From Lachnospiraceae bacterium (GTDB lineage: Bacteria; Bacillota; Clostridia; Lachnospirales; Lachnospiraceae), in NCBI GenBank assembly GCA_017470935.1, contig JAFUXG010000052.1:1-64000 (forward strand): a stretch of DNA of 64,000 nucleotides, given 5' to 3'. The translations under genes were made by a program, and so were the position numbers. The notes below the pieces were generated by a model. The model was not told where the DNA came from, made no database searches, and saw nothing but the letters and a program-made list of their open reading frames with translations. Below are positions 1-6,806 of this stretch, in pieces. Position 1 is the first letter of the stretch. Every line of letters begins with the position of its first letter.

Positions 1-29
1 AGATAATATTGTATTATCCTTCCTTAGCA

Positions 30-425
30 TATAAAAACAACAGTCCATGAACCAAATAGGTTAGTACGTTTTTCTGTGAAGAACATATGTAGAGCGATTT
101 CAACGTCGAAAATGTAATTTTTTACAATATTGCGGACAGATTGCTCCTGGAGATACTTTTTAGTAGTTTGATAAATAACTGGTAGGTGTCAGCAAACTTG
201 TTTTATAGGTTTCATAGTACATTCAGGAATCCTAATTATCTATCTCAAGAATTTTGTCTTTAGAGCTTTTGTAATATATTAGGATTGTGCGGTTTGCAAG
301 ATATAGATTGTGCTACTTGAGATTGTATAATTTTTATTTTATTATGTCGGTTGCAAAGAGTAACTCAGCAACAACAATGATGAGAGATATTTTGTGAATC
401 TTTGTGTTGCAGTCAAGAAGTGTGT
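30..425 (-). pseudogene. Decayed tyrosine recombinase copy
   Basis: This stretch is a degraded relative of the intact recombinase locus at 2904-3949. Matching blocks include a terminator-arm remnant (CAGTCCATGAACC near 40, against CAGCCCATGAACC near 2909), GGACAGATTGCTC near 134 (against 3268), GTGCGGTTTG near 288 (against 3437), and TTTTGTGAATCT near 393 (against 3767). Order and orientation agree, but large internal segments are missing and every frame is interrupted. I read it as the remains of a duplicated integrase gene. No other gene is visible in the first 584 bases. Confidence 0.75.
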
Positions 426-584
426 CTTATACTCAACTCAACACTCGTACTCAAGCCTATATTTTCCTTGTGAAATGATAATATATTTGATAAAATCGAA
501 AAAAAGTTAGCAATACTGCTGATACACAACCAAAGTATGTATGGCTTATGTAATAGAAAATGGATGTTGATTGGGGGGATTTTT

Positions 585-1343
585 ATGCTTGGAATATATC
601 TAAGTGGGACGGGAAATACAAAACATTGTATTGAAAAATTAACTGCTCTTTTAGATGAAAATGCAGTAGTTATGCCACTGGAAAGTGAAGGCGTAATTGA
701 CAATATAAAGAATAACGAAACTATTATACTTGGCTATCCGACACAATTTTCTAATGCCCCAATGATGGTTAGAGATTTTATAAAATCCAATGATATATGG
801 AAAGATAAAAATGTATTATGTGTTGCAACAATGGGAGCCTTCAGTGGTGACGGTGCTGGCTGCACCGCACGTCTATTAAAGAAAAAGGGAGCAAATATAT
901 TAGGGGGACTGCATATTCACATGCCTGATTCCGTCTGTGACAGTAAACTGTTAAAAAAATCTCTTGATGATAATAAAAGAATTGTCATTGATGCAGATAA
1001 AAAAATTGAGAGCGTTGCAAAAGACATTCAAAATGGGAAATACCCCAAACAAGGCATATCATTTTTTGCACATATTGCAGGACTGTTTGGTCAAAGGTTA
1101 TGGTTTTACAATAAAACAAGCCACTATTCTGATAAACTTAAGATAAGTGATGAATGTATAGGATGTGGGTTATGTAAGGAGAATTGTCCTATGAACAATA
1201 TAACTATAAAGAATAAAAAAGCATTTGCCGGTAACAAATGTACAATGTGCTATCGCTGTATAAGTCAATGCCCTCAAAAAGCAATTACTTTAATCGGAGA
1301 TACGGTGCAAGAGCAATGTCAATTTAGTAAATATGTATCATAA
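585..1343 (+). CDS. EFR1 family flavodoxin-ferredoxin protein
   Basis: A 252-residue cytoplasmic electron-transfer protein. The N-terminal half is flavodoxin-like: it opens with LGIYLSGTGNTKHC, an FMN phosphate-binding loop of the T/SGTGNT type, and carries GYPTQFSNAP further in. The C-terminal half is a two-cluster ferredoxin with CIGCGLCKENCP and CTMCYRCISQCP, two CxxCxxC...CP sets for two 4Fe-4S clusters. This domain order and length match the EFR1 family. I chose the ATG at 585 because GGGGGG precedes it; the ATG at 537 in the same frame lacks a ribosome binding site and would add 16 residues unlike the family. The redox partner is unknown and no operon partner is adjacent. Confidence 0.88.
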   Translation: MLGIYLSGTGNTKHCIEKLTALLDENAVVMPLESEGVIDNIKNNETIILGYPTQFSNAPMMVRDFIKSNDIWKDKNVLCVATMGAFSGDGAGCTARLLKKKGANILGGLHIHMPDSVCDSKLLKKSLDDNKRIVIDADKKIESVAKDIQNGKYPKQGISFFAHIAGLFGQRLWFYNKTSHYSDKLKISDECIGCGLCKENCPMNNITIKNKKAFAGNKCTMCYRCISQCPQKAITLIGDTVQEQCQFSKYVS

Positions 1344-1398
1344 TTTGTTACTAAAGTTCATTATGCCTGTAATTGTTACTGTACGATTAAAATAACGT

Positions 1399-1423
1399 TG
1401 GATTTAATCAATCATTTAATCAA
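1399..1423. repeat. Tandem TTAATCAATCA repeat in promoter region
   Basis: Two copies of TTAATCAATCA lie back to back in the gap between the EFR1 gene and the Rpn-type gene. They could be binding sites for the downstream promoter. Nothing else distinct is seen in this 195-bp gap. Confidence 0.35.
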
Positions 1424-1538
1424 TCATCATTGATCGCGGTATTGCACCTAAAAAATCATCATGTTATAATCAAGAAAAAGTCTAATTGTTGGTTGATTCT
1501 CTAATATATTGACACATTATAAGGAGATAGATACAAGT

Positions 1539-2609
1539 ATGGAACAACATACAAATAATGAAAACAGTACTGGAAAACCCCTTACGGATAATAATAAGAA
1601 CAATCAGGCTAACCGTGAATACAAATCACGTTTATTCAGTTATATATTTGGCAGAGAAGAAACTAAGGACAGGACACTTTCTCTGTATAACAGTCTGAAC
1701 GGTACGAATTACACAAACCCTGACGATATAACGATTACAACGATTGAAGATGTAATTTATATGGGTATGAAGAATGATCTTTCATATATAGTATCTGACA
1801 GGGCTTCGCTTTATTCCGCTATTAACATAAATGAGCATCAATCAACCGACAATCCTAACATGCCCTTGCGTGAATTCATGTATGCGGCAAAGCTGTATGA
1901 CAAGTATCTGAAAATGAAGAAGAAAAATCCATACAGTTCAACAATAATACCTTTGCCGATACCTAAATTAGTGGTATTATATAATGGAAAGACAGATGTG
2001 CCGGACGAGATGGTAATGAGATTATCCGATGCTTTTAAAGAAGAGATAAGGCAGAATCTCATAATGAAGCGGCAAAATGACGATACTTATAGTGAGGGAG
2101 CTGCTGCTGAGATAAACGAGGAAGAAGTAGAAGCCATATTGAAAAAGGCTTCACCGGATATTGAAGTAACTGTAAGAATGGTCAACATCAATTATGGACA
2201 TAGCAAGAATATACTTACAGCGTGCGAACCACTGAATGAGTATGCTTGGCTTGTGGATCAGATTAGAATAAATGTAGATGCAGGAATGGAACTTGAGGAA
2301 GCTGTTAATAAAGCACTTGATGATATGCCGGATGGATATGTATTAAGGGAGCAGTTGTTGGTACATAGAGCGGAGGTGATTGGTATGTGGATCAATGAGT
2401 ATAACGAAGAAGAGACTATGCAGATGTTTAAGGAAGAGGGTAGGCAGGAAGGCAGACAGGAAGGCAGACAGGAAGGAGAAAATCTTCTTGCAGCCCTTAT
2501 AAATAAGTTGATTTCTCTTGGCAGAAATGATGATATAACAAAGGTAACTACAGATCAGGCATTTCGTGAAAATTTATATATTCAATTTGGTTTGAAGAAA
2601 TCTATGTAA
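1539..2609 (+). CDS. Rpn family nuclease / putative transposase
   Basis: A 356-residue PD-(D/E)XK-fold protein of the Rpn (recombination-promoting nuclease, PDDEXK transposase) family. Core motifs are visible: MKNDLSYIVSD, then INEHQSTDNPNMPLRE, where the Asp and the E-x-Q motif form the nuclease centre. The C-terminal part has the family's charged tandem repeat, EGRQ repeated three times, encoded by 12-bp DNA repeats near 2439-2478. The start at 1539 follows AAGGAG; the TTG at 1509 would ignore it. Rpn proteins are linked to RecA-independent recombination and to phage defence. The repeat count can vary by slippage. It stands alone, with its own terminator at 2630. Confidence 0.88.
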   Translation: MEQHTNNENSTGKPLTDNNKNNQANREYKSRLFSYIFGREETKDRTLSLYNSLNGTNYTNPDDITITTIEDVIYMGMKNDLSYIVSDRASLYSAININEHQSTDNPNMPLREFMYAAKLYDKYLKMKKKNPYSSTIIPLPIPKLVVLYNGKTDVPDEMVMRLSDAFKEEIRQNLIMKRQNDDTYSEGAAAEINEEEVEAILKKASPDIEVTVRMVNINYGHSKNILTACEPLNEYAWLVDQIRINVDAGMELEEAVNKALDDMPDGYVLREQLLVHRAEVIGMWINEYNEEETMQMFKEEGRQEGRQEGRQEGENLLAALINKLISLGRNDDITKVTTDQAFRENLYIQFGLKKSM

Positions 2610-2629
2610 TATATTATTCATGAAAATAT

Positions 2630-2673
2630 AAGGGTAAGAATATGATTCATATGAATTTATTCTTGCCCTTTTT
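2630..2673 (+). terminator. Rho-independent terminator of the Rpn gene
   Basis: AAGGGTAAGAATA pairs with TATTCTTGCCCTT around an AT-rich loop and is followed by TTTT. It begins 20 bases after the stop codon. Confidence 0.85.
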
Positions 2674-2714
2674 ACACGATTGGAATGTATGATAAAAGTC
2701 GTAGTTGTTTTGCA

Positions 2715-2844
2715 TATAATATAGGTGAGAAGATAATCTTCTCCTTCATCTTGGATGAGTCCTGTGACGGTTCTGACAGGACGATAAAATAAAAAGTGAC
2801 CGAAGATGAAGAAATCAGACGAGAGGTTTCGGCCTCTCGTTTTT
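2715..2844 (+). ncRNA. Candidate structured small RNA with own promoter and terminator
   Basis: A TATAAT hexamer lies at 2715-2720, so a transcript could start near 2727. It would contain a short hairpin (GAGAAGAT/ATCTTCTC, 2727-2743), an outer 9-bp stem CTTCATCTT (2744-2752) with AAGATGAAG (2803-2811), and inside it TCCTGT (2760-2765) with ACAGGA (2776-2781). The loop CGGTT (2768-2772) can pair with GACCG (2798-2802), a pseudoknot. A terminator follows: ACGAGAGG/CCTCTCGT (2819-2840) plus T-run. No gene lies downstream on this strand. I do not recognise the family; the -35 element is weak. Confidence 0.55.
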
Positions 2845-2908
2845 GCGTAGGCAACGAGCTAAGGTTTGGATGATATGATCGCATGGGATATACTTTGAAA
2901 ATACAAAA

Positions 2909-2944
2909 CCAACAGCCCATGAACCGTTTATGTTCATGGGCTGC
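2909..2944 (-). terminator. Terminator of the tyrosine recombinase gene
   Basis: CAGCCCATGAAC and GTTCATGGGCTG form a perfect 12-bp stem with a short loop. Read on the minus strand it is followed by TTGGTTTTGTATTTT, fitting termination of the recombinase transcript that ends at 3026. A remnant of its arm is present near 40 beside the decayed recombinase copy. Confidence 0.75.
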
Positions 2945-3025
2945 ATCTTTATGCTTCAGCAATATTTTTTGGAATAATTCACATGAATCATTTTCTTGAT
3001 TAAATTTCCTGAAATACCACCCCAA

Positions 3026-3949
3026 TCATTTCTCCACCCTCATCCCATTTCTCGGATGCTTGCTCTGCAATATCTCCTTCTGCTTATGAGTGGAAACATT
3101 GGTGTATATCTGGGTTGTATTAATCGAACTGTGTCCCAGCATTTTCTGAATGTAACGTATATCCACATCTGCCTCCAGTAAGAGGGTTGCGAAGGAATGG
3201 CGGAACATATGGGGTGTGATATGTAGGGAGATTCCGGCGGCGTCGACGTATTTATTGATCATGTTACGGACAGATTGCTCGGAGAGGCGCTCATTTAGCC
3301 TGTTGATAAATAACCAGTCTGTGTCTGCAAGCTCAGACTTAAAGGTTTCCTTGTATTTCATAAGCGCATCCAGGACATCCTCATTTTCTATCTGAAGAAT
3401 TCTCTCCTTAGAGCCCTTTCCGTATATTAGGACTGTGCGGTTTGGAAGATCCAGATTGTGCTGCTTGAGATTGCATAGTTCGGATATTCGCATGCCGGTG
3501 GCGAAGAGCAGCTCGGTAACGGCAATATCGCGGATTGTGGATTTGTATTTATAGTAGGATGTGGGATTTTTTGCCTGCGAATATAGAGTGGAAAGAAAAT
3601 GCTGAATGGTGTTAGATGGTATTGTTTTGGGAAGTCTTTTCGGTTGTCGGAAGGATAGATTGATTTTTGAAAAAGGATTTATTTCGATGATGTCTTCGCA
3701 TTCAAGGTAGCGGAAAAAGGCTTTTACACTTGCGATTTTTCGTTTGGTTGTTGCGGGCTGATACATTTTGTGAATCTGTGTGATATAGTCTAGAAGAGTT
3801 TCTTTAGAGATTGGAATATCTGATTGGCCTGTAAGATCAATGAATTGTGTAAGGTCGATGCGGTATGCTTTGAGCGTTTTTTCATTCAGCTCCTTCTGAT
3901 ACCTGCACCGGGTAAGGTAAATGTCCTTTAGTTGTTCTAGATTATTCAT
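3026..3949 (-). CDS. Tyrosine-type recombinase/integrase (XerC/D-like)
   Basis: A 307-residue DNA breaking-rejoining enzyme. Residues 1-95 are an N-terminal SAM-like core-binding domain (LNEKTLKAYRIDLTQF, then KRKIASVKAFFRYL). The catalytic domain shows R154 in ATGMRISEL, a Lys in YGKGSKERIL, H247 and R250 in HMFRH, H273 in MLGHSS and nucleophile Y282 in TTQIYTNVS, so the active site is complete. The start at 3949 follows AAGGAGG, with a rather long spacing of 14. The frame stays open 50 codons further upstream, but that part overlaps a repeat and looks non-coding. Chromosomal XerC/D-type role, element integrase or invertase are all possible; the decayed copy at the window start argues for a mobile origin. 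Confidence 0.9.
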   Translation of the reverse strand: MNNLEQLKDIYLTRCRYQKELNEKTLKAYRIDLTQFIDLTGQSDIPISKETLLDYITQIHKMYQPATTKRKIASVKAFFRYLECEDIIEINPFSKINLSFRQPKRLPKTIPSNTIQHFLSTLYSQAKNPTSYYKYKSTIRDIAVTELLFATGMRISELCNLKQHNLDLPNRTVLIYGKGSKERILQIENEDVLDALMKYKETFKSELADTDWLFINRLNERLSEQSVRNMINKYVDAAGISLHITPHMFRHSFATLLLEADVDIRYIQKMLGHSSINTTQIYTNVSTHKQKEILQSKHPRNGMRVEK

Positions 3950-4063
3950 TTGCGTTGATATATCCTCCTTAATTCGATTTTGATACAGTATAATGTATGG
4001 GATGTTGTTTGTGAAGATATTGATTCCGGCATTTTCAGGAATATACATATTGATTGTCCCGAA

Positions 4064-4288
4064 TGCAAAATACGGGATAGTGGACACACCTATTCCCATT
4101 GTGATAATAATGGCTGTAATGTTTGTGGTGGGGCTGTATATGGCGGTTATTGAGATGAAGAAAATGGGGATAAAAGAAATTATAAAAAGGTTTAGGGAAA
4201 TATAATTGTCGTCATATCTTTTGACTTGAAAATAGAAGAGGAATCCAACAAATCAGATTCCTCAAGGTAATATTATATCTTAATGTTG
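4064..4288. repeat. 225-bp direct repeat, copy 1
   Basis: This segment is about 98 percent identical to 4976-5199. I count three substitutions and one single-base deletion in copy 2. The copies bracket the BrnT/BrnA module at 4311-4884. Inside is a short open frame of 31 codons (4110-4205) identical in both copies. Confidence 0.92.
4110..4205 (+). CDS. Small hydrophobic-cationic peptide ORF, copy 1
   Basis: A 31-codon frame with a hydrophobic helix (MAVMFVVGLYMAVIE) followed by a lysine- and arginine-rich amphipathic tail (KKMGIKEIIKRFREI). That layout resembles membrane peptides of type I toxin-antitoxin systems. The frame can extend upstream to an ATG at 3993 (70 residues), but only the part from 4110 is intact in both repeat copies. 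No good ribosome binding site precedes 4110, so translation is uncertain. It may instead be the C-terminal stub of a lost membrane protein gene. Confidence 0.3.
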   Translation: MAVMFVVGLYMAVIEMKKMGIKEIIKRFREI

Positions 4289-4310
4289 ACTGCAAAGAAA
4301 AAATCTCAGA

Positions 4311-4592
4311 TCATATACATTTCTTTAAAAGCTCTGTATCATTAATTGCTAAATCAAGCAGACGGCTTAAGATTCCCGGATAGTCTTTACCAAAGGATTT
4401 AACTTTCTTCATGTTTGCCGGTGATAATTTAATATTGACACTGTCCATGCGGTGAAATTGTTTCAACATGTCTGCTGTCATTTCAGGAGAATCTTCGTCA
4501 AATGTGATTGGCATATGCTCTGCCGATTCAAGTTCAGCAAGTTCTTGTTCAGTTAGTTCTGTAGGAAGACTATTCATAGTAATTATCGCCAT
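4311..4592 (-). CDS. brnA: BrnA-like antitoxin
   Basis: A 93-residue protein downstream of, and overlapping by 23 bp, a BrnT toxin gene: the usual brnT-brnA order. BrnA antitoxins bind their toxin and repress their own operon as DNA-binding dimers. The C-terminal half (VNIKLSPANMKKVKSFGKDYPGILSRLL, here cited in parts: VNIKLSPANM, then GKDYPGILSRLL) has the strand-helix-helix character of a ribbon-helix-helix domain. The N-terminal part is acidic. I chose the start at 4592, preceded by GAGAGG; nearby in-frame ATGs at 4598 and 4625 are alternatives. Assignment rests mostly on the toxin neighbour. Confidence 0.72.
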   Translation of the reverse strand: MAIITMNSLPTELTEQELAELESAEHMPITFDEDSPEMTADMLKQFHRMDSVNIKLSPANMKKVKSFGKDYPGILSRLLDLAINDTELLKKCI

Positions 4593-4884
4593 ATTCATAC
4601 CTCTCTTTCTCTGCCTTGGTTGCAAGACGTGCAGAAATTATTCGAATTACATTATCTCTTCGGAATGTGCAAACAACAAAGAGAATTTTTCCAACTTTTC
4701 CAAGCACATCATATCTCTCCTCTGTGGGATGCTCTTCATCATAACGTATTAATTTGTTATTATCAGCGAAAACCTTGATGGCTGTTTCGAACCGTATACC
4801 ATGAGTTATGAAATTTTTTGAAGCTTTATTATCATCCCATTCAAAGATAGCTTTTTCATAGTCAAAATCAAAAAAATCAGTCAT
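4570..4884 (-). CDS. brnT: BrnT family toxin
   Basis: A 104-residue RelE-fold ribonuclease toxin of the BrnT family, which halts translation by cutting RNA. Diagnostic features are FEWDDNKASKNFITHGIRF near residue 14, a conserved FADNN segment, and the C-terminal core TFRRDNVIRIISARLATK. Length matches the family. It overlaps the start of the antitoxin-like gene, so the two are translationally coupled. The whole pair sits between two 225-bp direct repeats, which suggests it arrived as, or was duplicated with, a mobile cassette. Confidence 0.88.
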   Translation of the reverse strand: MTDFFDFDYEKAIFEWDDNKASKNFITHGIRFETAIKVFADNNKLIRYDEEHPTEERYDVLGKVGKILFVVCTFRRDNVIRIISARLATKAEKERYEYGDNYYE

Positions 4885-4975
4885 TTATATGTTTCTCCAT
4901 ATGTGATATATAAATCTTTATTTGATTATAATATTATTTTAGCACTAAAATGCAATTTCAACAACTGTTAATATC

Positions 4976-5199
4976 TGCAAAATACGGAATAGTGGACACA
5001 CCTATTCCCATTGTGATATAATGGCTGTAATGTTTGTGGTGGGGCTGTATATGGCGGTTATTGAGATGAAGAAAATGGGGATAAAAGAAATTATAAAAAG
5101 GTTTAGGGAAATATAATTGTCGTCATATCTTTTGACTTGAAAATAGAAGAGGAATCCGACAAATCAGATTACTCAAGGTAATATTATATCTTAATGTTG
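4976..5199. repeat. 225-bp direct repeat, copy 2
   Basis: Partner of 4064-4288 in the same orientation. A one-base deletion near 5019 shifts the longer upstream frame seen in copy 1, yet the 31-codon frame at 5021-5116 is unchanged at the nucleotide level. Confidence 0.92.
5021..5116 (+). CDS. Small hydrophobic-cationic peptide ORF, copy 2
   Basis: Identical in nucleotide sequence to 4110-4205: a short hydrophobic helix and a cationic tail, 31 residues. No clear ribosome binding site. It could be a real small membrane peptide or a shared gene stub carried by the duplication. Confidence 0.3.
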   Translation: MAVMFVVGLYMAVIEMKKMGIKEIIKRFREI

Positions 5200-5207
5200 T
5201 ACAGGTA

Positions 5208-5426
5208 ATGACAGCAGTCAGGCAAGTTGCCAATAATGCGGCAGATTATCATTATAGCCTCACTGCCTATGGTGCAGAAGATACATGGCTTGTAAACTAT
5301 CAGGATCGTACATTTTATATGCGCGACGGTGCTGCTGAGTATGTAACCGATATGTTCAAAGATGATTATCTGGCTATATGGATGATGGCTGTTGACGATT
5401 ATTACGGCGCAAAGTTATTTAATTAA
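5208..5426 (+). CDS. Hypothetical protein, probable gene fragment
   Basis: A 72-residue frame, acidic and aromatic-rich, starting directly after the second 225-bp repeat. I do not recognise it. No ribosome binding site precedes the ATG at 5208, and the text reads like the interior and end of a larger globular protein (EDTWLVNYQDRTFYMRDG). It is best taken as the 3-prime remnant of a gene truncated by whatever event created the repeats. Confidence 0.4.
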   Translation: MTAVRQVANNAADYHYSLTAYGAEDTWLVNYQDRTFYMRDGAAEYVTDMFKDDYLAIWMMAVDDYYGAKLFN

Positions 5427-5489
5427 AGAATAAAGTTAAGAGGTTCAGCCTGATTCTTGCGGGAAAGTCTTGAATTAGGCTGATTTTAT

Positions 5490-6422
5490 TTACATATCAA
5501 ACAACGTCATCTGCCTGTCAATCCAAGACCTCTGTTCCACATCATGAATGATATCATCATCCTCATAATTTCCGATAAGAAATGGTGAGTCGGGATCGTG
5601 CAGTCTGTGATTGACCTCCACCATTTTCGGATCATTGTTGGCATAGCAGTATCGGCAAAGGTGCATGCATGTATCGTAAGCACCTATATCGCAGGCTATG
5701 TAGCAGGCACATTGTTCTCGGTTAGGTTTTCGGTTTGGCACAATAAGTCTTTTGCCGATTGCGGTTTCGTATGTGCTTACCGTCATACATCCGGAGCAGT
5801 CTGCTCCAAACTCTGCTAACATATTGCCTTCGGCACATGGTTTAACAACCATTCCGTATCTGTCTGCAATCCTGATCATTTCTTTTCCCAGATACAATTG
5901 GTCTTTCTGGCTTACTGCTTTTGCTTCCGGGAAATTCCTTTTGACCTTTTCATATAGGTCGATAAAACTGATGACCGCAGTCTTGGTGTATCCTGAAAGA
6001 GCCTGAGCAATCTGTTCAAAGGATTTCAAGTGGTAATCTATGGTGTATCTGTCAGTAATAAAGATTGGGTCATATCGCCAGCCCATAGAATTAATGCCCA
6101 CAATATCAGACAGATGCTGAAAGTCACTTAGGATTTTGTGTTTGTCGGGAACATTTGGCTCAATGTCTTTTCCGTATGGTGTTATGGTCACAAACCAGTA
6201 TTGTCCGTAATCGGAGAGCAGCTCCATGTATGGAAACATAGGCGCCGGATTCTTGGTGCAGAATCCGATAACATCCACAACAGAAGGATCAAGGCGGTAG
6301 CGGCTTACCTGCTTGGGATTGAAAGGATTGCGTACGCAGACAACGCCCTCCCGTAAACGGTTGGAAAACCACTTAGCATAAAATGCCGGTATATCAGTTC
6401 TTTGTCCTGTGTTGATGATCAT
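5490..6422 (-). CDS. DUF1848 family protein
   Basis: A 310-residue protein of the DUF1848 family, which has an uncharacterised role. It begins IINTGQRTDIPAFYAKWF, typical for the family, followed by RVRNPFNP-like RNPFNPKQVSRY and the phrase FCTKNPAPM. The C-terminal third is cysteine-rich: ADCSGCMT and a cluster of the form CACYIACDIGAYDTC...CRYCYAN. The CxxxxxxxC...CxYCYAN cluster recalls radical SAM enzymes such as spore photoproduct lyase, so Fe-S binding is plausible. The gene is divergent from the ABC-F gene across a repeat-rich gap. Start taken at the ATG 6422, preceded by GGAG-like sequence on the minus strand. Confidence 0.88.
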   Translation of the reverse strand: MIINTGQRTDIPAFYAKWFSNRLREGVVCVRNPFNPKQVSRYRLDPSVVDVIGFCTKNPAPMFPYMELLSDYGQYWFVTITPYGKDIEPNVPDKHKILSDFQHLSDIVGINSMGWRYDPIFITDRYTIDYHLKSFEQIAQALSGYTKTAVISFIDLYEKVKRNFPEAKAVSQKDQLYLGKEMIRIADRYGMVVKPCAEGNMLAEFGADCSGCMTVSTYETAIGKRLIVPNRKPNREQCACYIACDIGAYDTCMHLCRYCYANNDPKMVEVNHRLHDPDSPFLIGNYEDDDIIHDVEQRSWIDRQMTLFDM

Positions 6423-6448
6423 GAGTGCGGCTCCTTATTTGTATAATG

Positions 6449-6593
6449 ATTTACATAACATATAGAAAAGTATTATGTATTAGAATAAATAATATGATTA
6501 TTCTGATAATTTCAACATTTGTATAATATAAATAGTTTACATAAATTTGTGTTACATAATATACATTTCAGTGTAACATAGTAGTTTACATAA
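6449..6593. repeat. TTATGTAAAC repeat cluster in the DUF1848/ABC-F gap
   Basis: This 384-bp gap holds near copies of GTTTACATAA (the reverse complement of TTATGTAAAC) at about 6449, 6535, 6551 and 6584. The same word, in the opposite orientation, is repeated five times between rtcB and prfH (32835-33011). In both gaps it reads as TTATGTAAAC on the strand of the gene that follows (DUF1848 here, prfH there). The rest of the gap is AT-rich without a clear terminator. Confidence 0.6.
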
Positions 6594-6806
6594 TGTATGT
6601 TTATGCAATTGCTATCTTTTAGTTTTTAACCGGATTGTAATAATAATATATTCTAACATTCCATTTGGATAATTTCAATTATACTTGAAAAAAGCCGTAC
6701 CTCTGCTTATAATTTATTTGTTTGTATTAAAAAATATAATGTAATAACAAATTTATTAAAAACAATATATTAGATTATTTTAAGCACAATTTTACTTGAG
6801 GTCAAA

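Noticed and set aside
2744..2811. Hammerhead-like text (GATGAGTCC ... GGACGA) in the structured RNA
   Set aside because: The CUGANGA and GAAA core is not intact and only two of the three required stems can be drawn.
3950..4099. N-terminal extension of the tyrosine recombinase
   Set aside because: It has no recombinase features and overlaps the 225-bp repeat; a ribosome binding site supports the start at 3949.
4064..5199. Insertion sequence around the BrnT module
   Set aside because: The 225-bp repeats are direct, carry no transposase gene, and have no short target duplication.
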